DNA from: an uncultured Erythrobacter sp.
GTDB lineage: Bacteria; Pseudomonadota; Alphaproteobacteria; Sphingomonadales; Sphingomonadaceae
DNA length: 64,000 nt
NCBI GenBank assembly: GCA_947493165.1
Contig: CANLPY010000001.1
Coordinates: 806,001 to 870,000 of the forward strand
Direction: 5' to 3'
Shown: positions 34,970 through 44,615 of the stretch, piece after piece
How the letters are laid out: each line of letters opens with the position of its first letter
Position numbering within the stretch: the stretch's first letter is position 1
Translations under genes and position numbers: made by a program
The notes under the pieces: generated by a model
What the model saw: only the letters and a program-made list of their open reading frames with translations
Told to the model about the DNA's origin: nothing
Databases searched by the model: none

Positions 34970-35422
34970 ATGCAAGCGCAAATGCTCGCACCAGCCGCAG
35001 TGTTGGTGGTCTGGACACTTATTATACTGTTTTGGATTATTCCGCCTCGCTTTGGTTCGCTGGCGAAGGCCGACAAGTCAAAACTGTCTGGGAAACAGGG
35101 CGCGCGCGGTCAGGATCTTGAAGGGATCATTCCCGACAAAGCCAATTGGCCAGCGCATAATCACACGCACCTGCATGAACAACCAACGCTGTTCTACGCG
35201 ACCGTCGTGATTATCACGATTATGGGAGCTGGCGCGCTCGATGTTATGCTTGCTTGGGCCTATGTCGGCGTGCGCATCGTGCATTCACTCTGGCAAATTC
35301 TGGTCAACAATATCCCGCTCCGCTTTGCTCTGTTCCTTATCAGCAGCATCATTCTGATCGTTCTCGCCATTCGTGCGGTGATGGTAACCCTACTCTATAA
35401 TCCCGGAGCGCTTCCGACATGA
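34970..35422 (+). CDS. MAPEG family membrane protein (copy 1)
   Basis: 150 residues with four hydrophobic segments. The family signature region N-H-T-H-L-H-E-Q-P-T-L-F-Y-A lies near residue 62, and A-W-A-Y-V-G-V-R-I-V-H-S near residue 97. MAPEG proteins are small integral-membrane glutathione-dependent or eicosanoid-related enzymes; the bacterial role is unclear. Its stop overlaps the start of a second MAPEG gene (ATGA). Confidence 0.88.
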   Translation: MQAQMLAPAAVLVVWTLIILFWIIPPRFGSLAKADKSKLSGKQGARGQDLEGIIPDKANWPAHNHTHLHEQPTLFYATVVIITIMGAGALDVMLAWAYVGVRIVHSLWQILVNNIPLRFALFLISSIILIVLAIRAVMVTLLYNPGALPT

Positions 35423-35865
35423 TTGATTCGATGATCCTACAACCCGCCGTCGCGCTGATGATCTGGACGATGATCATGTGGGTATGGATGTACGCCACGC
35501 GCATTCCGGCGATGAACAAAGCGCCCGGGATCGAGAATCCGGCCAATCTCGTTGGCTCCACGGGTGCCAGCCTGCGTCAAGAATTACCTGAGAAAGTCAG
35601 CTGGAAAGCAGACAATTACAACCACTTGCATGAACAGCCGACGCTATTTTACGCCGTAGCAATCGTACTCGCAATCACCGGCCACGGCGATGGCCAGCAC
35701 GCATTACTGGCGTGGATTTACGTCGGGCTACGCGTAGCGCACTCGCTGATCCAAGTGACCGCGAACAAAGTGATTGTCCGCTTTGTGCTGTTCGCCCTGT
35801 CCAGCGTGGTACTGATCGCGATGATCTTTCACGCTGCAACGATTGTATTTGGCTACATCGAGTAA
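35419..35865 (+). CDS. MAPEG family membrane protein (copy 2)
   Basis: 148-residue paralogue of the preceding protein with the same topology and N-Y-N-H-L-H-E-Q-P-T-L-F-Y-A near residue 70 and A-W-I-Y-V-G-L-R-V-A-H-S near residue 99. The rest has diverged considerably, so the duplication is old. MAPEG proteins form trimers; coupled expression from overlapping genes would allow a hetero-oligomer, which is speculation. Confidence 0.88.
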   Translation: MIDSMILQPAVALMIWTMIMWVWMYATRIPAMNKAPGIENPANLVGSTGASLRQELPEKVSWKADNYNHLHEQPTLFYAVAIVLAITGHGDGQHALLAWIYVGLRVAHSLIQVTANKVIVRFVLFALSSVVLIAMIFHAATIVFGYIE

Positions 35866-35891
35866 CGGATAAATTTGGCGGGCGGCGGAAT

Positions 35892-36866
35892 TTACTCCGC
35901 CGCTTCGCTCACCTCTTCTTCGGCATCTTCACGCGCCGCCAAGTACCGCTCACCATCAAGTGCAGCCATGCAGCCCATGCCAGCCGCGGTGACGGCTTGG
36001 CGATAGACATGATCTGTCACATCGCCCGCAGCGAATACGCCCGGAATTGCTGTCTTGGGCGTACCCGGCTCAACATCCAGATAACCGCCGTCATCCATCG
36101 CCAGCTTGCCTTTAAACAGCTCTGTCGCAGGAGCGTGGCCGATGGCAACAAATGCTCCGTCGACTTCTAGCGTAGAGGTCTCACCCGTCTGCGTGTCTTC
36201 CAGCACGAGGTGGTTGAGCGAACCATCTTCGCCCGCTTCAAAGCTTTTGACAGTCTTGTTCCAAAGCGTGCTGATTTTGTCAGATTTAAAAACGCGATCC
36301 TGCAGGATTTTCTCTGCCCGCAGCTCATCACGGCGGTGGATCAGCGTCACATCATCAGAGTGGTTGGTAAGGTAAAGCGCTTCCTCAACAGCGGTGTTGC
36401 CGCCGCCGATGACCGCAACCTTTTTGCCGCGATAGAAAAAGCCATCACACGTAGCGCAGGCTGACACACCCTTGCCGCCCAGCTCTTGCTCCCCGGGGGC
36501 GCCCAGCCATTTGGCCTGCGCGCCGGTGCAAATTACCAGAGTTTCGCCGACATATTCATCGCCGCTGTCGCCAATTGCGGTGTATGGAGGGCCGTTTTCA
36601 AGATCGACTGAGACGATCGTGTCCCACATCATGCGCGTGCCGACATGTTCGGCCTGTGCCTTCATCTCTTCCATCAGCCACGGGCCCTGAACCACTTCGC
36701 GGTAGCCGGGATAATTCTCAACATCGGTGGTGATCGTCAGCTGACCGCCGGGCTGCAGGCCCTGCACCACAATCGGTTCCAGCATGGCGCGCGCGGCATA
36801 TATCGCTGCGCTATATCCAGCCGGGCCTGAGCCGATGATGAGCATTTTGGTGTGGTGGGTAGCCAT
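35892..36866 (-). CDS. trxB: thioredoxin-disulfide reductase
   Basis: NADPH-dependent flavoenzyme that reduces thioredoxin. 324 residues with the FAD motif G-S-G-P-A-G-Y-S-A-A near residue 12, G-G-Q-L-T near residue 40, the redox pair in S-A-C-A-T-C-D-G-F-F near residue 135, the NADPH motif G-G-G-N-T-A-V-E-E and the C-terminal A-A-G-D-V. The acidic 10-residue tail is extra. Confidence 0.96.
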   Translation of the reverse strand: MATHHTKMLIIGSGPAGYSAAIYAARAMLEPIVVQGLQPGGQLTITTDVENYPGYREVVQGPWLMEEMKAQAEHVGTRMMWDTIVSVDLENGPPYTAIGDSGDEYVGETLVICTGAQAKWLGAPGEQELGGKGVSACATCDGFFYRGKKVAVIGGGNTAVEEALYLTNHSDDVTLIHRRDELRAEKILQDRVFKSDKISTLWNKTVKSFEAGEDGSLNHLVLEDTQTGETSTLEVDGAFVAIGHAPATELFKGKLAMDDGGYLDVEPGTPKTAIPGVFAAGDVTDHVYRQAVTAAGMGCMAALDGERYLAAREDAEEEVSEAAE

Positions 36867-36944
36867 GGTTTTTGTTCCTGTTCGTTTCGCTGACTATCTA
36901 GGCGCTTCCACGTGCGCCTTCAATTCACCGGGCAGTGGATTGTC

Positions 36945-37736
36945 TTATGCGTCCACAAGCGCAGCTTTGATCGCCTCACGCTTGGCCGTATCAACGCCTA
37001 AAACTTGCTCAAGATAGGCATCGGTTGATCCAAACCGCTCTCGAACCGCATCGCGCGCTGCGGTCAAAAATGCTTCATCGACGCCCATCAGAACACGCAC
37101 GGTCGCCTCGTCAATTCCGCCATATTTGTCGCCCATCAACTCCATCCCGTGTGCGATCCGTTCTTCGTTGCGCGGTGAGTGATTGGTTAGCAGGTAATCC
37201 TGCATCGCGTCGTCAGAATGCACACCCAAGACATGATGCAGCAGATCGACCGCCATGCCAGTGCGATCCTTGCCTGCCGCACAATGCACCAAACTTGCTC
37301 CCTCGCCCGATGCTAATGCCGCGAAATAGCGTCTCAGCACCCAGGTCAGGCCTTCGCGATCCGGCAAGGCGGCATATAGCCCCACCATCGCATTATGCGC
37401 GCTTTGCGCATCCACGCTGCCTTCGGCTGCTTCCAAATGCGGCGCAAGCCCTGCGGTTTCGCCCTCGTAGAAGATCACTTCACCGCCGAAATCATCTGTC
37501 CTGCGGCAAGTGTGGCGCGCCCGCTCACTATCCCCACGCATGTCGATAACATGCCTCAAGTTTAGGCTGGAGATGATCGCCAGATCGCGTTCATCAGCTT
37601 CGGCATGGTGACCAGAGCGGAACAGCAGACCTGTCTTCACTTGGCCGCCGCCGGCAACAGCATATCCCCCGTAATCACGCAGATTGTGGATTGCTTGGGT
37701 CGCTAGGAATGGCGCTGGAATTTCATCTCGAATCAT
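36945..37736 (-). CDS. tyrosine/serine-type protein phosphatase
   Basis: 263 residues with the cysteine-phosphatase P-loop H-C-A-A-G-K-D-R-T-G (Cys nucleophile, Arg, plus Lys-Asp in the loop). An early N-L-R-D-Y-G-G-Y segment and F-R-S-G are typical of the Y_phosphatase3/LipA-like group, whose members hydrolyse phosphotyrosine and phosphoinositides. The ATG at 37734-37736 gives the family N-terminus. The frame extends 40 codons further upstream without family similarity, and no good ribosome site decides the start. Confidence 0.88.
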   Translation of the reverse strand: MIRDEIPAPFLATQAIHNLRDYGGYAVAGGGQVKTGLLFRSGHHAEADERDLAIISSLNLRHVIDMRGDSERARHTCRRTDDFGGEVIFYEGETAGLAPHLEAAEGSVDAQSAHNAMVGLYAALPDREGLTWVLRRYFAALASGEGASLVHCAAGKDRTGMAVDLLHHVLGVHSDDAMQDYLLTNHSPRNEERIAHGMELMGDKYGGIDEATVRVLMGVDEAFLTAARDAVRERFGSTDAYLEQVLGVDTAKREAIKAALVDA

Positions 37737-37893
37737 GCGGCTGACAGTGGCAGCAGCAGCTCGGCGCAGCAATGCGAATGGCGTATTTCGCCCTAAGTAA
37801 TAGTGCAAAGCCCCTCGCAAAGACGCTCTTGAGCAGTGCTGGTCTATCCCCGGCAATGGACGAGGAGATGAGAAAGCAAAGTGAAACCCGATT

Positions 37894-38352
37894 ATGGCTT
37901 ATGTTCTTATTGCCGATGATGATGAGATTATCGCAGCCTTAGCCTCCAATGCGCTGATCGATGCCGGTCACCCCTGTGGCTGGGTAGCGAACGGAATTGA
38001 CGCATGGGATTTGTTACAATCGCGGCGGCCCGATGTGCTGCTGCTGGATCAAAACATGCCGGGAATGAGCGGCTCAACTCTGCTGCGGAAAATTCGCGGC
38101 TCAGCGCAATTGTATGATTTGCCTGTGATCATGTTCACCGCTCTTACTGGCGACAGGGATGAGGAGCAGGCAATTTATGCCGGCGCGCAAGACTACATAC
38201 GCAAACCATTTGATTCTGCTGGCTTAGTCAGGCGGATTGAACGCATGGTGCGATTACGCGGACGGCGAAAACACACCGATTTACAAACCTATCTTGCCGA
38301 AAAATCGGGTTGGGAACCGGAACCAAACATGACTGTCAAGCGCGCGATCTAG
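37894..38352 (+). CDS. single-domain response regulator
   Basis: 152 residues. Receiver domain with acidic triad D8-D10, phospho-acceptor D52 in L-L-L-D-Q-N-M-P, T82 in F-T-A and K104 in R-K-P-F. The C-terminal 30 residues are a short basic extension (R-G-R-R-K-H) without a recognisable DNA-binding domain. No histidine kinase is adjacent. Convergent with otsA, with ten bases between stops. Confidence 0.9.
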   Translation: MAYVLIADDDEIIAALASNALIDAGHPCGWVANGIDAWDLLQSRRPDVLLLDQNMPGMSGSTLLRKIRGSAQLYDLPVIMFTALTGDRDEEQAIYAGAQDYIRKPFDSAGLVRRIERMVRLRGRRKHTDLQTYLAEKSGWEPEPNMTVKRAI

Positions 38353-38362
38353 AGCGATGGTT

Positions 38363-39760
38363 CTAGCTGGCGCTGCCAGCCAAATCGTCACAAAAATCCT
38401 TGGTCCAGCTTTGGATATTATCGTCGCGCACGGTGGTAACCATCGCTTGATATCGGCTCTTGCGCTCTTCCAATGGCATGTCCAGAGCCTCGCCAATTGC
38501 TCGGGCAAGGTCATCCGGGCTGTGCGGATTGACCAGCACAGCACCTTTCCCATCACAGCCCAATTGCAAGGCCGCGCCGGCGAAGTCTGACAACACCAGT
38601 ACGCCAGGATCATCCGGGTCTTGCGCAGCGACGTATTCTTTCGCGACCAAATTCATCCCATCCCGCAGCGGCGTAACCAGACCGATTTTGGCCGCGCGGA
38701 AAAAGCCATAAAGCTCCCCGTGGCTGTGCCCACGGTTGACATAGCGGATCGGAACAATGTCCACTTCGCTACGCGCGCCATTGATTTGTCCGGTCTTCTG
38801 CTCCAGCTCCGCGCGGATCTGCTGATAGCTATCGACATCTTCACGGCTGGGCGGAGCGATTTGGATAAACACAAGATCGCGGGTCCGCTCAGGATATTCA
38901 TCAAAGAACCGCCCAATGCCGTCGATGCGTTCCGGCAGGCCTTTGGAATAGTCCAGCCGGTCGACACCAATCATACCTGTGCGGCCACGCATGGAATCGA
39001 GAAAACGCTGTTCTGCGTGCTTCGCTTCGTCGCTAGCACCAACTTGTTGAAAATGCTCCCAATCAATGCCGATTGGATAGGCTTTCGCGATTGTCTCGCG
39101 CCCTTCAAAGGCGATACGCCCCGTCGCCGCGTCCACTTCGGCACCCAACTCATTCTCACAATAATGCAGGAAGCTACCGAGCCATTCCTCTGTCTGCAAA
39201 CCGATCAAATCATAATCCAACAATGTGCGAACCAGCCGATCATGAAACGGCAGAGAGGTCAGCAAGCGAGTCGGCGGCCACGGAATATGCAGAAAGAAGC
39301 CGATTCGATTTTTGATACCACGCTGACGCAGACGCTCCCCCAGGGGGATCAGGTGATAATCATGGACCCAAACAAAGTCGTCTTCTTCAATTAGAGGCAA
39401 AACGCTCTCAGCAAAACGGTCATTCACCCGCTCGTAGCTTTTGCCGGTTTTGCTTTCATATTCAGTCAAATCAATGCGGTAATGAAACAGCGGCCACAGC
39501 GTGGAATTGGCATAGCCATTGTAATATTCATCAACGTCGCGTTTCGACAGATCAATTGTCGCTGTGGTCACGCCATCACCGCGCTGAATGTTCATATTGC
39601 CGGTACGATCGTCGCTTTCTTGCCCTGACCAGCCGAACCACAGTCCGCCGTTTTCTTTGAGCGCCGCGTTGAGCGCGCCCGCCAATCCGCCCTGCGCACC
39701 AGCGGCGCCGCGCGCCTTGGGCACAGCAACCCTGTTCGAGATGACGACTAGACGGCTTAT
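38363..39760 (-). CDS. otsA: trehalose-6-phosphate synthase (apparent ATA start)
   Basis: Joins UDP-glucose and glucose-6-phosphate to trehalose-6-phosphate (GT20). It shows G-G-L-A near the N-terminus, W-H-D-Y-H-L-type segment W-V-H-D-Y-H-L-I-P, L-D-Y-S-K-G-L-P-E-R and the C-terminal G-L-V-T-P-L-R-D-G-M-N-L-V-A-K-E-Y. The family N-terminus S-R-L-V-V-I-S-N-R is encoded directly after ATA 39758-39760. That ATA overlaps the upstream stop as ATAA where ATGA would be expected. An in-frame stop lies two codons earlier. The next usual start, GTG 39724, would delete the Arg that binds glucose-6-phosphate in E. coli OtsA (R9), so I place the start at ATA. Confidence 0.92.
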   Translation of the reverse strand: MSRLVVISNRVAVPKARGAAGAQGGLAGALNAALKENGGLWFGWSGQESDDRTGNMNIQRGDGVTTATIDLSKRDVDEYYNGYANSTLWPLFHYRIDLTEYESKTGKSYERVNDRFAESVLPLIEEDDFVWVHDYHLIPLGERLRQRGIKNRIGFFLHIPWPPTRLLTSLPFHDRLVRTLLDYDLIGLQTEEWLGSFLHYCENELGAEVDAATGRIAFEGRETIAKAYPIGIDWEHFQQVGASDEAKHAEQRFLDSMRGRTGMIGVDRLDYSKGLPERIDGIGRFFDEYPERTRDLVFIQIAPPSREDVDSYQQIRAELEQKTGQINGARSEVDIVPIRYVNRGHSHGELYGFFRAAKIGLVTPLRDGMNLVAKEYVAAQDPDDPGVLVLSDFAGAALQLGCDGKGAVLVNPHSPDDLARAIGEALDMPLEERKSRYQAMVTTVRDDNIQSWTKDFCDDLAGSAS

Positions 39761-41568
39761 CGCACTTCACTCCACGGTTTGGACAACAGCCCGGCGCAAT
39801 TGATTACTCCTACAAGCGAGTAGGTCTGCGGGAAGTTCCCCCAAAGTTCACCCGTCTCGTAATCAAGGTCTTCGGACAGCAGCCCGCTTTGTGTCGTGTG
39901 GCTTAGCATGGTGGTGAACAAAGTGCGCGCCTCTTCATCGCGCCCGGCAAGGTGCAGCGCTTCGATCAGCCAGAATGTGCAGACGTTAAACGCGGTTTCT
40001 GGAGCGCCAAAATCATCCTCTGCAGCATAGCGCAGCATGTGATCGCCGCGGCGCAAATCTCTCTCCACCGCAGCAAAGGTCTGCTGAAAGCGTTCGTTAT
40101 CAGGCGAGAGAAAACGCAGCTCAACCATTTGCAGTAAACTCGCGTCGAGATAGTCGCTTTCAAAGCTGGCGCCGTAATGGCCGCCTTCTTCCCCGTTCTC
40201 TTTCCACGCCTCATCTTCAATCTTGGCACGGATAGCATAGGCTCGCTCCCGCCAAACATTCGCGCGGTCAGCCTTGCCGATATGATCAGCAACATTGGCG
40301 AGCCTGTCACAGGCGGCCCAGCACATAACGGCGGAATAGGTGTGAACCTCTTGCCGAGTGCGAAATTCCCACAGGCCCGCGTCGGGCTGATCGTGCATTG
40401 CCCAGGCCATTTTGCCGACCTGCTCTAAATTCTCAAAATCGCGCTCATCCGCCATGCGTAGCAATCGCTTGTCGAAGAAAGCCTGCGCGCTCGGCAGGAC
40501 AATCTGACCATAACAATCATATTGCACCTGCTTATAAGCGGCATTGCCTTTGCGCACGGGGCCCATGCCGCGATATCCAGCAAGATAGCTAGCAGTCGTT
40601 TCGCTCAGTTCGCTTTCACCCATCACGGAGTAAAGCGGCTGGATTTGTCCGCCCCTCGCCCCGTCAACGATGTTGCGTAAATAGCCGAGGTATTTCTCCA
40701 TCACATCAAGCGCGCCCAAGCGATTGAGCGCTTGCACCGTGTAATAGGAATCGCGGATCCAGCAGTAGCGGTAATCCCAGTTTCGCTCCGAATCCGCGGC
40801 CTCTGGAATAGACGTGGTGAGCGCGGCAACGATCGCACCTGTCTCTTCATGCTGGCATAGTTTCAGCGTGATGGCGCAGCGGATCACCTCTTCTTGCCAC
40901 TCTAGTGGAATGTGCAGACCGCGTGTCCAATGCTGCCAGTATTTGCGCGTCTTTTGCTCCATGGAACGGACCGTCTCGCGCAAATTCCCGACGAATGGCT
41001 CATCTGGGCCAAGGAAGAAATGCGTGTCGCTTTCAACGCGGAAACTGCGCCCTTCTTGGATGTATCCAATCGCCGCATCCGTTGACAAGCGCAGCGATTG
41101 CGCGCCCGAAAGATAGCGGATGTGATTGGTGCCATGCGTCGTCTCTGCCAGTTCTGCGCCGTAATTCTTGGTCGGGTTAAGCACCACTTTGATGCGCGGA
41201 TTGCCAGCAATAGGGCGTACAATGCGGACATAAGCGACAGGACGATACATCCGGCCAGAGCGTTCAAATCGCGGGCAAAAATCGAGGATTTCGACCGCGC
41301 TGCCATCATCTGCCGTCAGCGTCGTGACGAGGTTTGGCGTGTTGCGAATATATTCTTGGCTGGCACTGACCTGACCATCCAGTTCAAATCGCCAAATGCC
41401 CGCATCGCGTTGATCACCATTGAGCAGAGAAGAGAAAACCGGATCACCATCCACTCTCGGAACACAGCCCCATACGAGCGCGCCAGTGCGATCAACCAAG
41501 CCAGACACTTGGCAATTGCCAATCGGCCAAAGCTGCAGATTGGGAACAACAGATTGTGGTTGGATCAT
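39757..41568 (-). CDS. GH15 family glycoside hydrolase
   Basis: 603-residue glucoamylase-like protein (bacterial GH15 group). It has an N-terminal beta domain (L-W-P-I-G-N-C-Q-V, typical of the group) and an (alpha/alpha)6 barrel with W-D-Y-R-Y-C-W-I-R-D-S near residue 270. Members hydrolyse alpha-glucans or trehalose. I chose the ATG at 41566-41568, overlapping the otsB stop (ATGA), over one four codons earlier. The order otsB-GH15-otsA is recurrent in proteobacteria, implying a role in trehalose or glucan turnover. Confidence 0.92.
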   Translation of the reverse strand: MIQPQSVVPNLQLWPIGNCQVSGLVDRTGALVWGCVPRVDGDPVFSSLLNGDQRDAGIWRFELDGQVSASQEYIRNTPNLVTTLTADDGSAVEILDFCPRFERSGRMYRPVAYVRIVRPIAGNPRIKVVLNPTKNYGAELAETTHGTNHIRYLSGAQSLRLSTDAAIGYIQEGRSFRVESDTHFFLGPDEPFVGNLRETVRSMEQKTRKYWQHWTRGLHIPLEWQEEVIRCAITLKLCQHEETGAIVAALTTSIPEAADSERNWDYRYCWIRDSYYTVQALNRLGALDVMEKYLGYLRNIVDGARGGQIQPLYSVMGESELSETTASYLAGYRGMGPVRKGNAAYKQVQYDCYGQIVLPSAQAFFDKRLLRMADERDFENLEQVGKMAWAMHDQPDAGLWEFRTRQEVHTYSAVMCWAACDRLANVADHIGKADRANVWRERAYAIRAKIEDEAWKENGEEGGHYGASFESDYLDASLLQMVELRFLSPDNERFQQTFAAVERDLRRGDHMLRYAAEDDFGAPETAFNVCTFWLIEALHLAGRDEEARTLFTTMLSHTTQSGLLSEDLDYETGELWGNFPQTYSLVGVINCAGLLSKPWSEVR

Positions 41569-42320
41569 AGCAATAACCATTCATGAACAGATGCGACATC
41601 AGGCAAAGCGAACTTTGCTGTTGTCTCGGATTTTTGTAGCGCGCGCTCTCCGACCAGAATTCCCACGCCGCCCAGTTGTGCGCACGCTTCGAACCCCGCT
41701 TCATCGGTCAAATCATCGCCAAGAAAGTACGGCCGAGAACCCGCAAATGGGGCTTCTTGCATAAATGCATAAACAGCGTCCGCTTTGCTGGCATCATTTG
41801 CGACCAACTCTGCGACGAATTTACCGCTTTGCGCGCGCAAGCCATGCTCAGCGGCAAGATCGTCAGCAAAGGAATGCGCCAAATCACCCTTTTCGGGAGA
41901 ATTGCGATAATGCAGCGCGCCGCCATGCGGTTTTTGCTCAAACTCTAGACCGTGCTGCCGCGCAAACCGTTTTAACGCACTCTCGATATCACAATGTAAC
42001 CCATTTGGCACTTTACCAATTTGGCTTCCGCCAACATCGCGAATGTCTGCGCCATGAGACCCAGCCCAGCCAACTGTGGCCGTTCCAATGTAATGCCGCA
42101 ATTCATCAACCGGACGCCCGCTTACCAAGGCGCAGCGCCCTTCGACTCGTCCAGCAAGATGCGTCAACTTGTGATTGAGCCCTTCGCGCACTTGAATTGC
42201 GTCTGGTCTCGAGGCGAGATCAACCAAAGTTCCGTCAAAATCGAGAAATAGCGAGAGCGGGCCGCTCGCGATCAAAGATGCGAGGGATGGCGGTCCAGCA
42301 AGGCCCGTGTTGCGGTGCAT
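41565..42320 (-). CDS. otsB: trehalose-6-phosphate phosphatase
   Basis: HAD-family phosphatase that converts trehalose-6-phosphate to trehalose. 251 residues with the nucleophile motif D-F-D-G-T-L-V near residue 27, S-G-R-P near residue 66 and the C-terminal acidic motif G-D-D-L-T-D-E-A-G near residue 200. First gene of the trehalose operon; its stop overlaps the GH15 start. Confidence 0.95.
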   Translation of the reverse strand: MHRNTGLAGPPSLASLIASGPLSLFLDFDGTLVDLASRPDAIQVREGLNHKLTHLAGRVEGRCALVSGRPVDELRHYIGTATVGWAGSHGADIRDVGGSQIGKVPNGLHCDIESALKRFARQHGLEFEQKPHGGALHYRNSPEKGDLAHSFADDLAAEHGLRAQSGKFVAELVANDASKADAVYAFMQEAPFAGSRPYFLGDDLTDEAGFEACAQLGGVGILVGERALQKSETTAKFALPDVASVHEWLLL

Positions 42321-42401
42321 GAAAGCGCCATAGACGCAAACTGTCTTAGGTCAATTGGTCTAGCCGCGCATTACGTATGCGCCGGTCAAAATGTGCAAGA
42401 C

Positions 42402-44615
42402 TTACTCGACGACGTATCGCACGCGCAGCGTGAATGAGGTCCCGCCGTTCATCGCACCGCTTGGGCTGAGGCGAAAGTCCGTTACCGCAGTATCGCAACC
42501 ATCTCCATCTGCGACCGGTGTGTAATTGAACGTCGTGCCGTTATTGTTCGAAAACTCAAGGTCATCGGTTGTCGATCCGATACTTGCGAAATTGTAGGTC
42601 AGACCTGTTCCCGTTCCTGAATAATTGACCGGTCCGCTTGCCGCAGAGATCAAGCAGAGCTTTGCATCTGCTGGACCATCATCAAGAACGACGATGCTGT
42701 CTGGGTCCGTTACTTCGCTGCCGGTGTTGGATACGGTGATCAAATATTCGATCAACGCACCAGGGATGGCCTTGGGACTGCTCGATCCGTTGACCGGGTC
42801 TGACAGGACAGAGCTAAATTTGGTGATCGACATGGTTGTGAACGGGTCACAAACAGTAATATCGTGGATGCCGATACCTTGCTGACCGGGATCAACTGGC
42901 GCGGTGGAGTGGTTACCATAGCGCACAAACACGGTGTCGACTGGGTCGGTGAATGTGACCACGACATTGCCGAAAGCCTGATCGCTGGCTGATGCGCCGT
43001 CGCCAAACGCCTCGTTACCAACCACAAAGTTTACATTACCATTGGTAAGCGTTGGAGTGACATTGGCACCGCCTAGAGTGCCCACCACTTCGACGCGATC
43101 TGCAAACTGACCAGCATTGAAATCAACGTCGAAAATGGTGAACTGCAAACCGTCGAAGCTGCGCGGTAAGGCAATCACCACCTCCACTTCACCAGCTTGC
43201 GATGCTTGATCCGCAACCAGCGTGAGCGAATCCTCTGCAGGCAAATTGCCACCGGTAAACTCGTTGAACACAGTCGGCGACTGCCCGCCAAACACCGCAT
43301 TGTTCAAAAATGCTCCATCATTGGAGATCGAAAAATTGACATTCCCAAAGGTCGAAAACGCATAAGTGTTATTGGTCGAGCCGTTGACCCAGCCAGAAAT
43401 ATTGTCCCAGTCAAAGATAGACTCGCTCGCCGGACAGGCCAGCAGCGGAGGCGTTCCGGGCGCTCGCCCGCTTTGGACGGTAAAGGTCGATGTATCGAAA
43501 TCGTCTTCGGTTGCGACACCGTTATTCACGATCGAATCCGGATCAAGCGCGCTGCTGGCGGTGATTTCAGCCGAATTGGTTATCACCGTGCCAGCCGCCG
43601 CTGATATTGTTCCTTGAATGGTAATAGTTGCGCTCTGGCCAGGTGCCAGCGTTTGACCAACAGTCCAGTCGCCGGTTGCAGCGTTGAAGCTGCCATCACC
43701 GGAGGCGGAGGTGAAGCTAAAGCTGCCTGGCAACGTATCATTTACGACAATACTATTGGCGCTAAGCGTGGATGTCGCCGCGTTGGTGACAATCAGACGC
43801 CAACTGGCACTGCCGCCATTCAAGGGAGGCGAGCCAACCAATTGTTTCGTCAGGGACAGGTCGGCACCTGGCGCAGCGAAGGTAAGATCCGACAACGCAA
43901 CATATTGGATATCAGCAGTCGGGTCACGTGTAGGGTTAGCCTGACCGAAATGATATCGAATTCGGAAGCGCTCAACGGTAGTTGAACCGAAGTCTACAGC
44001 AATATCGCCATTGGTTGCGGTCAAGCCACCGTTTGGGGCGGTCCCTTGGAAGCCCAGCTGTCCATTGATCGTAGTCGTTCCGACCACCGAGCCTAGCGCG
44101 AACGATCCGCCAAGATTGCGCAGGTTGCGCCAAACACCATCACCAGTGTCATACTCGATGACCAAAGCATCATGCATACCTCGCGTGGCATCAAAGAATT
44201 GATCGACATGCCCCACAGTGAAATTCAGATCGTTCACCGCTGTATCGAAAGTGTAAGTGCTTTCGAAAAAGTCACCCTGGTCGAAAATTGAGCTATCAAT
44301 ATCGTAGAGCAAAACGCCGGTGAAGCTGCTAATCTGACCGTTAAAGTAGGACAGCGGGCCGGTTGAATAGAACTGCCCGAAATTGGCATCGTTGGCGTCG
44401 CCGTCCAAGACAACCTGAGTGTTGATAGTGACCTGGTTGGAACCCACCGTCACGCTGTCGCCATCGACCACTTCTTCAAAGTTGGCCTTGCCCAGATTGG
44501 TCCAATCAGCCGTAACTTGCGCATATGCAGTTTGCGGCACCACAAGTGCCAATGCGGCAATCAGCAACGCCGAAAGCGTAGCCCGCAGGTGAGTGAGGTT
44601 AATTGATAAATTCAC
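42402..44615 (-). CDS. secreted DUF11-type surface protein, 737 residues
   Basis: Signal peptide at residues 14-32 (A-L-V-V-P-Q-T-A-Y-A). The mature protein has four beta-rich blocks: a 215-residue sandwich with many Asp/Asn; a DUF11-like domain at about 255-370 (D-L-S-L-T-K-Q-L ... V-N-D-T-L-P); a second sandwich at about 395-590; and a C-terminal DUF11-like domain at about 600-737. The last contains S-V-L-S-D-P-V-N-G...P-K-A-I-P-G-A, shared with the 353-residue protein of the same cluster. It starts overlapping the stop of the giant gene (ATGA). Likely displayed outside the cell; function unknown. Confidence 0.82.
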   Translation of the reverse strand: MNLSINLTHLRATLSALLIAALALVVPQTAYAQVTADWTNLGKANFEEVVDGDSVTVGSNQVTINTQVVLDGDANDANFGQFYSTGPLSYFNGQISSFTGVLLYDIDSSIFDQGDFFESTYTFDTAVNDLNFTVGHVDQFFDATRGMHDALVIEYDTGDGVWRNLRNLGGSFALGSVVGTTTINGQLGFQGTAPNGGLTATNGDIAVDFGSTTVERFRIRYHFGQANPTRDPTADIQYVALSDLTFAAPGADLSLTKQLVGSPPLNGGSASWRLIVTNAATSTLSANSIVVNDTLPGSFSFTSASGDGSFNAATGDWTVGQTLAPGQSATITIQGTISAAAGTVITNSAEITASSALDPDSIVNNGVATEDDFDTSTFTVQSGRAPGTPPLLACPASESIFDWDNISGWVNGSTNNTYAFSTFGNVNFSISNDGAFLNNAVFGGQSPTVFNEFTGGNLPAEDSLTLVADQASQAGEVEVVIALPRSFDGLQFTIFDVDFNAGQFADRVEVVGTLGGANVTPTLTNGNVNFVVGNEAFGDGASASDQAFGNVVVTFTDPVDTVFVRYGNHSTAPVDPGQQGIGIHDITVCDPFTTMSITKFSSVLSDPVNGSSSPKAIPGALIEYLITVSNTGSEVTDPDSIVVLDDGPADAKLCLISAASGPVNYSGTGTGLTYNFASIGSTTDDLEFSNNNGTTFNYTPVADGDGCDTAVTDFRLSPSGAMNGGTSFTLRVRYVVE

